Shown here: in pieces, positions 56,560 through 64,000 of the stretch
Layout: the number at the start of each line of letters is the position of its first letter
How positions within the stretch are numbered: the stretch's first letter is position 1
DNA from: Guyanagaster necrorhizus
Lineage: Eukaryota > Basidiomycota > Agaricomycetes > Agaricales > Physalacriaceae
Direction of reading: 5' to 3'
Length of the DNA stretch: 64,000 nucleotides
Assembly (NCBI RefSeq): GCF_019112545.1
Contig: NW_025064943.1
Location: 62,001-126,000, forward strand
Program-made: the position numbers and the translations under genes
The notes under the pieces: model-generated
The model's database searches: none
The model's input: the letters and a program-made list of their open reading frames with translations, nothing else
Told to the model about the DNA's origin: nothing

Positions 56560-58860
56560 CCTCATTCTGCCTCCTGAATCCTCCTGCGCTCTGATCTCCG
56601 CACAACTTCCTCAAGAACGATGTCGGTGGGACGCGTATAGGGCTTAATGACCGGACCAACGTCTCGGTGAATTCTCGGAGTCGTGCTTTTAGGCACCGGA
56701 TCTGATGGATTACGGTCTCCACGGACATGATACATGACAAGAAAAGATCTCTGTAGATGCCAAGGCAGTTTTCGGGGAAGATGAGCGTGTTTATGGTAGG
56801 AAACAGGGATCCCCGTCCTCGGTTGTTGGCCAACCAACACACCACTAAGAGATATATAGACAGGGATGATATACGAGCCCCCCCCCCCCCCCCCCCAAAA
56901 GCGTGACTAGTTGCGCATCGGTATTTAATAAAGGCGAAACATGCCAGACACTCACATTCATCGCGAGGAGGGCTGCTTGATCAAGAGCGGCGTCAATGTC
57001 GGTGGCACAGTTTCAAGGGGACCTCCATTACCCAGATTGAAATTTCGAAGGGGTCGATGATGAAGCGATCTTGCACTGACCTCGTTCCCCCCTTGACGAC
57101 CTAGTGGTTTGGTCCGATATGATCGCTGCCGCTAAGAGGTGCGCCCAGGATTTCACAGCGTAAAAGAGCTTCTCAAGTGTGATCCATCAACGGCGATGCT
57201 CTAGATGAGTAGCAGCCTGGGTAACCTGAAAAAGCAAGACAACATTAAAAGAGGAAAGCAGCCAATATGCCGAGGTCTACGAACCTGCCATCAATTAACA
57301 CTTTGATTATAAAGAATTGCTAGGTGCTCGCTCGGAAGACACCACAGACAGAGGAAAGCCGCATATCCCCTCTTCCGACGTGCGTTTTCACAAGAAGAAA
57401 CCATCACTTCACTTCGTGTACTCATGCGTATGCTAATTCCACAGTTATGCCTAAACGGAGTTGAGGGCTGGGACGCAAAAAAAGAGGACCAAGATAAGCT
57501 CATACCAATCTTTAAAGACGATTACCAAACACTCTTCCTGAATATCTGATGGTTGAAACAAAGATTCGGCTCTGGATCGCGTATATGAGGAAGCGAGAAG
57601 GCAGCGCTGCAGAACTATTAGCATAATTTCGGCAACATTTCTCTCGAGGCTCCATACCTAGGTCCAGTGCTCAGCAACATGGTACGCCTTCATGACCAAT
57701 AGGGATGCAACACATGACGGACTGGTGGTTACGGAGAATAGCCTGAATGAGCAAAGGTGTTGCGAAGCAAGCAAAGGAAGACGGACCATAGACCTACCTA
57801 GGGTACGCACAAATTACTGCACCCTTGCGCTGCGTCACATCAGTTCTCAGCTAAGTTCCGGAGTTGCAAGGATATCAACGCGACATGAGTGACACAAATA
57901 TTACATACGCATACCTCCATGCCTGCCTCGCTTCTCCTTTGGATGTCTGTACGCTCCTGCTGCGGTTTCGGAACGTCGGATCTTCACTTGTGAATCGGAA
58001 TCGTAAAGTGTGGGGGAAACTCCCTACAGTGCGACCTTTCCTGGGGCCTAATTGTACTAAAAACATGCCGTGCTACAAGGTAAAAAGTCAACGTGCACTG
58101 AAAGAATCAACATACGAAACACTGACATGGACCTCCATCGGACGCTATTCTGGCTCAAGTCATAACAAGCTCTCGGAAGATTGTTGCCTAGTCGTTTGTT
58201 TTATGCTCTTTGTGTAGATGAGATTTTTCCTCAAAGCCCGGTTTCGTGCAGCTGTTATATCTAAGAAATGGGTAGAATGTAAAAAGATTAACATTTAACT
58301 TTGGAGATAAATTATGCGGCAACAATACCTTACATATTTCACAATCTCCGTAACTGCATCTCGCCGCACCGAACACCTTGGTATTGGATTTTTGGCAGGC
58401 GAACAAGGAAATAGCTGTAGGAAGATTAGTCAAGGTCAAAATAATATTCATTCTATGGCGTACCCTTAAAAAAAATTTCCAGACGCCTCTTGGATACTGC
58501 ATGTCATTTTGCTCAATTCTATATTGGTCGCAAGAAGATTTGGTTTCGTTCCGCATAGTGAGGTTGCTTGGGTGGCGCTAAGATGAAAACGAAGTCAGTA
58601 TCGAGCGCATGCAAACCATGACAGACACGTACTCTTCTTCACAGCATACTGGTATGGGCGACATATTTTCGAACCTTCCATTCCATGCTTTGGTCGCTGA
58701 AAATTATTCTATGAATTAAGCAGTCAAAGGGGACGGAGGATCGTTCAGAATAGGCTAGTTGCGGTCATGGTGGCGGGAAAGAAAGAGGGCAAGGGCGACG
58801 ACGTTGCAAAACAACATATGCAAGCAGACGCGTCACGTCGGGTTGCTACTGACTCTGGGC
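56560..58860. repeat. Tandem duplication of a decayed locus, copy 2
   Basis: This is the second, diverged copy. The offset falls from about 3.08 kb to about 2.8 kb along the pair because of indels. Its minus strand reads TSEDPTFRNRSRSVQTSKG near 57950, against AEDPAFRNCGGSAVAGAYR in copy 1, so protein-level similarity persists although both copies look broken. A further short similarity (AGACGCGTCACGTC) recurs at about 59300, hinting at a third partial copy. Confidence 0.6.
56878..56896 (+). repeat. Poly(C) tract, 19 bases
   Basis: An uninterrupted run of 19 C residues between the two duplicated copies. Such runs are prone to length error in assembly and slippage in vivo. Confidence 0.9.
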
Positions 58861-61420
58861 TCAAACACATGTACGAAGTCAATCTCCGCTTCAATCACTA
58901 CACATAAGAGCACGTCTGTAGCGTGCCGTTGGATCGTCATCGCCAACAAACATCCCATGATTCCACTAATACTGTGAGTATAACGTATCGGTATTAAGCA
59001 TGCTCGTCGTTCGGTCTTGCGACGGCGACTCCGAGGCTAGTCGAAAAAGAGTGATCAGGAGTAATAGCATATGGGAAAGCAAAGGATACGAATACGAACA
59101 GTCTGAGGATGCAGCACAACACCGTAATCCCCACATCCTTCCGTTTGCGCATGAAGCCTATTCCATCGCCTTACCAGTCCCCGAAGGTAAGGGCTACATA
59201 GATTCAATTTTATTGTATATATTCACTATTGAAACAAATATAAGGCTGGGCGCCACTGGGGTCATCATTGTAAGAAAACTTGTAATGACAACAAACGCAA
59301 ACAGACGCGTCACGTCTGTGGCGTCACGCGTTGCTTTGTCCAGTTGTCCAAATCCGTCTCCTGCTGAGCAAATAACGATAAATCTGATCATCACACTGTG
59401 TAATATCTTCTCAGCTTCAATCTTCACGTTTTCTTCCAGGCTTGGCTGTTCCTCCTGATTTTCTTAGATGGGACAAACCACTGATCGGAATCTGGAGAAC
59501 TATTTGCTGCTACTCGTCGACGAGACTATTATCTTTGACGAAGTGTACACTGAGGGTATCAGGGTATTCTTCGCTTTTTGACATGTGTATCTCCAACTGT
59601 ATCTCTGGTTCTCGTTGCTTCTTTATGATGTGCCTTTCTCCCCTTCAGCGATGTCACTCACCCTCTGAGTTCAGGTGTCTTACAGGGCGCTCTATGTAAT
59701 ATCCTTTGCTGACCGAGCCTCGTTCGGTATTTCCTTCCTTTAGTGTGGCAAGCGGTGTCCGGTATTCGAGAGTACAGAAGCGACTGCATGCGTGGGTAAC
59801 CCCACCTTCGATTTTCCAATACCCCTGAAGGTCACCTGTACCAATCCATCCTTTACTCTGGACCTTCTGGAGATCGGAAAACCGCTTTTTGGTCACTTCG
59901 GCATTAGTGCAAGCGTGTTTTCAATTCAACTGTGAATCTAAGTCACCGGCGACAGCTTCCATTCTTTACTGTCAATTGATAGAAGATGTGGACCGTTGTA
60001 TAGTACACGGAAAGATATTACTCCGGTATGAAACCTTAAATTCTTTGATTTGGAAGCTGTTAGTTCATCTCCTATTGCTAGCTCTGCGTGACCTACTCAG
60101 TTCGGATCTCTCTGTGGGGACTTCGAGCCTTGATTTCCCCTGTGGAACACTCATGCCCGGTGTCAAATGATCTATTTCGTTTCTTCGACATTATACTCGG
60201 ATCCATCCACAGCGTATTGCCACTGCTTCTAGTCTCATATGGTATGGCCATCATCTTCATATGGTCCAGTCCTATAGAAATGGATTTCTTGACACTGAAG
60301 TATCTTGGGCCTCACGCCAGGGCAGCGTATACAAGGTGGAGAAAAGAGGCAGAAGTGGGAGCAGAATGGTAGACGTCGCGAGTGGATCCTGGGATGTCAA
60401 TGCTCCCGCACGATGTCGTTATAGTTGCGACCTTGTCCTAGCGCGGTGAATTGGTCATAGTATAATGAATGGGTCTCGTACGTGGTCTTGTGGTCTTTTC
60501 TCTGCCCATTCAGGTACAACTCATGGATTCTGTTGTCACAGGTTCCAGCCCATGCTGATAATTAGTTTTTCACCCATCGACACCTTCGATTCAATGTCTC
60601 TATATGGACTTCAAGATCTAATTTTATAGAGGGAATTTATTTATATCAAAAGACCGAGTGGCGGGAAGTCTTCATTCTTCAAGTAGCCATCAGTGGAACT
60701 TCACCTGTGGTTTAGCGCTACGCTACGCCTTAGCATGAAATGGTATTACCGGAGGCTTCATTTTACCGTAGATGGTATTCTGCTATTCCTCCGTCGACTT
60801 CGTTGAATTGCCTCTCATCCAGAACTAGCAGTCACTTGAAGTGTTTTTCTCACCGGTGAATGTGCTTAATGACGAGAGTTGGCATGGAGATTCAGAGCTA
60901 CCAGACGGATTCCTTACCATCTCATTTGGAGCGCAAAAATTATTAGGAGTGACTCGATTCTGAGGAAGGGAAGGGAAGGCCATTGATTTCCCCGAGAAAA
61001 CGACAGATGACTTACGTTTTGTTAGGAGAGATTTGACTCCGAGGAAGACCAGGGAAATGGCAAGGTGATATACTGTATTGTCGCACTGGTGATTTCGTCT
61101 CACCGATGAACGTTAGCTTGCAGGAGATTCATTGATATTGCTCCACCACTTCGAGGCTGCAGATTTGGCTTAAAACCAAATCATTCTTCACTCAGAAAGG
61201 GCCTCCCAAAGACATACGTTGTATCGCGCCCTATCCGTCTGCCTCTTCCAGGTTCCTCTATCGGTATGACCCGCCGTGCTGCTGCCATCTTAGGTGCCTT
61301 GGCATCGCAAGTAGTCCTGTTCAACGTCGAACCCGTGACCCTTGACAGTTTGTCTTTGACTTACTCTCAGCGCAAATTTAATTTAATCCATACACCATAG
61401 TCGACCGCACTCCTGTTTTG
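58861..61420. other. Gene-poor stretch
   Basis: Open frames at 59654-59896 (minus) and 59889-60449 (plus) have no recognised domain. A short internal similarity (TTCTCACCGGTGAATGTGCTTA near 60850 and a related string near 61090) suggests another small repeat. Just upstream of the TenA-like gene, an ATG at about 61266 opens MTRRAAAILGALASQ, which could be a signal-peptide exon of that gene, but I could not join it in frame. Confidence 0.35.
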
Positions 61421-62336
61421 ATGCAGGAAGCACCTACAATTATCGACCAACTCATTACTTGGAACCAGCAAGCATGGGATAATTTCCTGAACAATGAATT
61501 CTGCGCGCTCGGCTATAACTCCTCTGCATCTGACTTTAATGACAAATACCGAGGTTATGCTGAGGTACGATAACTCTTACCAGCTCTCTTGACATCCAAT
61601 TGACTGTCGACGTGACATGCAGCAAGACTATCTCTATTTGATTGAATATGTCCGGTTCATCAACTATCGTGGCCTGCAGGAGCCGATAACTCACACCAAG
61701 GAAGGTTTGCAAGAATTGGTCGTCAACGTGACTAGGAATGTGGGCTACGTGAACGATAGCTACGACGACCTCACCACTGGCATGAATGTTACTGCAGACG
61801 ATGTAGCGAGCTTGAGGCCTGCACCGTCAATGTGGGGGTATACAAGTTGGGAGGAATTGTCTGCCATCACGGATGATTCTTTCTCTAATTATGTCAGGGC
61901 GATTCCGTGCATTTATGTGAGTGTATTTCTGTACAATAAACACCCTTGAGCTGACAAAGTGAGCAGGGATGGTACAAGATTGCGGAAAAGTTGCAGAACT
62001 CAGGACCTGGTTTGCATCGTCAAAATTCGAACGGGAAAGATTGTTGGCTGAACTAAGATCTTTAGGTGTAAATAATACATTTTTCTACAATTACTGGTTC
62101 CAACAGAACATCGGCAACAGTTCGGCGGTCAAGATCTCCGGTGAGTGTCAGCTTTATCTTCCCCCTGGTATTCATATTTCTGAGAATCAAGTTTTTTAGA
62201 ATATCTGGAAACCTTACGTTCACGCTATGAAAGTCCTGCGAACTGGGAGAAATGGAACGCTTCATTTCATCAAGCGTTGGCGTTCGAGTCCGCATTTTTC
62301 CAAGCAGGGCTGAGAGAGGAGTGGTACCAGTCTTGA
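61421..62336 (+). CDS. TenA / heme-oxygenase-like helical protein
   Basis: Five exons (61421-61564, 61623-61916, 61967-62009, 62066-62140, 62200-62336) encode 230 residues. Introns of 58, 50, 56 and 59 bp are all GT-AG and phase-consistent. The fold family (TENA/THI-4/PQQC) includes thiaminase II, which acts in thiamine salvage, but many fungal members are uncharacterised. Supporting segments are IIDQLITWNQQAWDNFL, DYLYLIEYVRFINYRGLQ, AIPCIYGWYKIAEKLQN, FYNYWFQQNIG and SFHQALAFESAFFQAGL. The Glu in the last sits where TenA proteins have their conserved C-terminal Glu. The N-terminus is uncertain: the ATG at 61421 is the first in the open frame, and an upstream signal-peptide exon near 61266 is possible. 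Confidence 0.8.
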
Positions 62337-64000
62337 GGAGGGTATAGCTTCGCCATCCCCTTGAGACTATATTTTCCCTTCCCTTCCACCTACATACGCA
62401 CCACCGTCATTCGTCTCGCGGTCAATCAAGGTGACTCTAGCTTCAACACGCTAGAAATCAACAGAGTATTCTCGTAGTCAGTGTATAACAAGTTTCATAT
62501 GTAGTAAACAACTTTGATCTTGGCTTCTTCTTTGCGTGTCATCGACATGAGTGTACCGTTTTCTCGATTTCCAGGCGCCCTCAAGCCATTCGGAAGGCTT
62601 GGGATCCACAGTCATGTCATGAATTATTTTGAATATGCCAGACGATTGCAATTCGAAACCACACAGCCGTAGGATTTCTGTCACCAGTGAGGTCAAGTCC
62701 TTGATGAGATATCAAACAATTCGAGGCACTGTTTTCAAGACAAACAAGGTGTCTCTCGATTCCAAACATGTTAACGAAATCTGTGATTTCCTCCCCTCGA
62801 CCACCATCCTCTCTGATCTCCAAGTGCTCGCAATTCTAGGACGTTATCTATCGATTTGTACTCTCCTTTTTGAATTCGGGGCTGTGATAACTCTTCTTCT
62901 CTGTAGAACGTGACATAGGCCGTCCAGCAAGAGTTCGGGATGGAAAGGTGAGTGGGCGAGCATGTTTTTCTTTACTTCGAGTGCGACATGAAGAATGATG
63001 TTTCTAATCCCTACATAATCTCCCTCCGCCTCCCAGGTCGCACGAACAGAATTTCCTCATGACTTGGGAGTTTCCTCTTCCTGTCGATCTCAATTGATGC
63101 ATTCATCGTGGGACCATCATTTTCTGTGTTGTGTTGTGCACACATAGTTCATTCAGAAAGTCGAGGATACCATGGCTACGGCGCATTAACTTCCGCCCTT
63201 CCAGGGCCTGAACGACGTCGGGATGTTTGCAGCGATTGATCGCCTAAGCGTGTTACGACAGCTTTGATGAGTGGCGTGGTGATGATTCATATTCAGCGGG
63301 AAAGAATTCACAGGTTGTACGTCGATTTCATTCCGGCAAATATCCCGACAGAGATTGCCAGATCAGCAATGAAATTGGCACGTATATGGAGGTATACGGC
63401 GGCACTAGGAAAGTTTTCGACGCGGCATTGGTCCTGAGAGGGATAGTTCATCGTCATTCTCATTTGACATGAAGTGTCAGTGAGGATGTCTTCGTAAACT
63501 CAGATCCATCCTTAATGAAAAGGAACTGTATGTTATTTCTATTTTGATTGCAGGCGATACGTTACTGAAAATTGTTTTGGGATAAGAGTGGACAGGCCAC
63601 CTCTGTACAGTGTTAACTGAATATATCTCTTTCCTCTTTAGCCAGTCTACTCGTATCCGTTGATACGTTTTGCCGGGTACCCATAAGTCCACTCTAAATG
63701 AATGGTGGGCCATTCTTCATTAAGTGGGACAACGACTTACATCTACCTTCCTGAGTAGACGACAGTAGTGTCCTCCTCTGTGCGTATTCAGTCTAGTGTG
63801 CTGGCACAGGCATATTCTCCGTACTCGTAAGATACGTGTTGCAGAGTTATGGCTAGACTAATCCCAGCCAGCGTGGTGAAAAACACGTATGTACTCTCTC
63901 TATTGACAGTCCATATTACAATCACACTATAAGATAGAATCGATTGACTATCGAGCATGGAATCGGAATGAACTTACATGCTGACAGAAAAAAGGGAAAC
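62337..64000. other. No supported gene
   Basis: Short frames on both strands (62617-62823 minus, 62629-62913 plus, 63477-63713 minus) lack recognised domains or convincing exon chains. A gene may begin beyond the right edge. Confidence 0.4.

Noticed and set aside
1..64000. CRISPR arrays, bacterial operons, ribosome-binding sites, riboswitches
   Set aside because: None seen, and the window is eukaryotic.

Overview
This window looks like part of a draft nuclear scaffold from a filamentous basidiomycete, most likely an Agaricomycete. The reasons are many phase-consistent introns of about 43-64 bp, fungal-type gene families (lactose-permease-like MFS, GH92, GH3 with PA14, F-box, a two-finger C2H2 protein with an LPSIHEMFPEH motif), a Ty3/gypsy retrotransposon, and one run of 145 Ns. 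I cannot name the species. All gene models below were spliced by hand from the sequence.

Layout. 1-7135 is an inactivated Ty3/gypsy element on the minus strand, entered inside the integrase C-terminus on the left and cut inside its 5' LTR by the gap at 7136-7280. 7378-15222 is a 7.8-kb block in which I find only two CpG dinucleotides; it holds broken coding relics but no intact gene. After it come a C2H2 zinc-finger gene (15715-16350, minus), a gene-poor stretch, a second CpG-null block (20805-22941), a class I O-methyltransferase gene (23196-24108, minus), a decayed MFS sugar-transporter pseudogene (25170-26470, plus), and a gene-poor interval with scattered tRNA B-box motifs. A hypothetical coiled-coil protein follows at 32159-33622 (minus).

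The gene-rich core is 36.5-51.5 kb. It holds a secreted GH92 alpha-mannosidase (plus, 22 exons including one of 6 nt), a secreted GH3 glycosidase with PA14 (minus, 13 exons), an MFS lactose-permease-like transporter (plus, 20 exons including a proposed 3-nt exon), an F-box protein (plus) and a half-size ABC transporter (minus, 9 exons, one GC-AG intron). The two secreted glycosidases next to a sugar permease look like a small extracellular glycan-use cluster: enzymes release mono- or disaccharides and the permease imports them. That functional link is inference.

53.5-59 kb is a diverged tandem duplication (period about 2.8-3.1 kb) of a decayed, unrecognised locus. 61421-62336 (plus) encodes a TenA/heme-oxygenase-like protein. 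The rest of the right side shows no gene I can support.

The most notable signals are: the self-priming complementarity of the retrotransposon; its extra 5' ORF with a membrane segment; its premature stops, which are all TGA and fit CGA-to-TGA change; the two CpG-null blocks with sharp edges; and the very small exons that restore conserved motifs.
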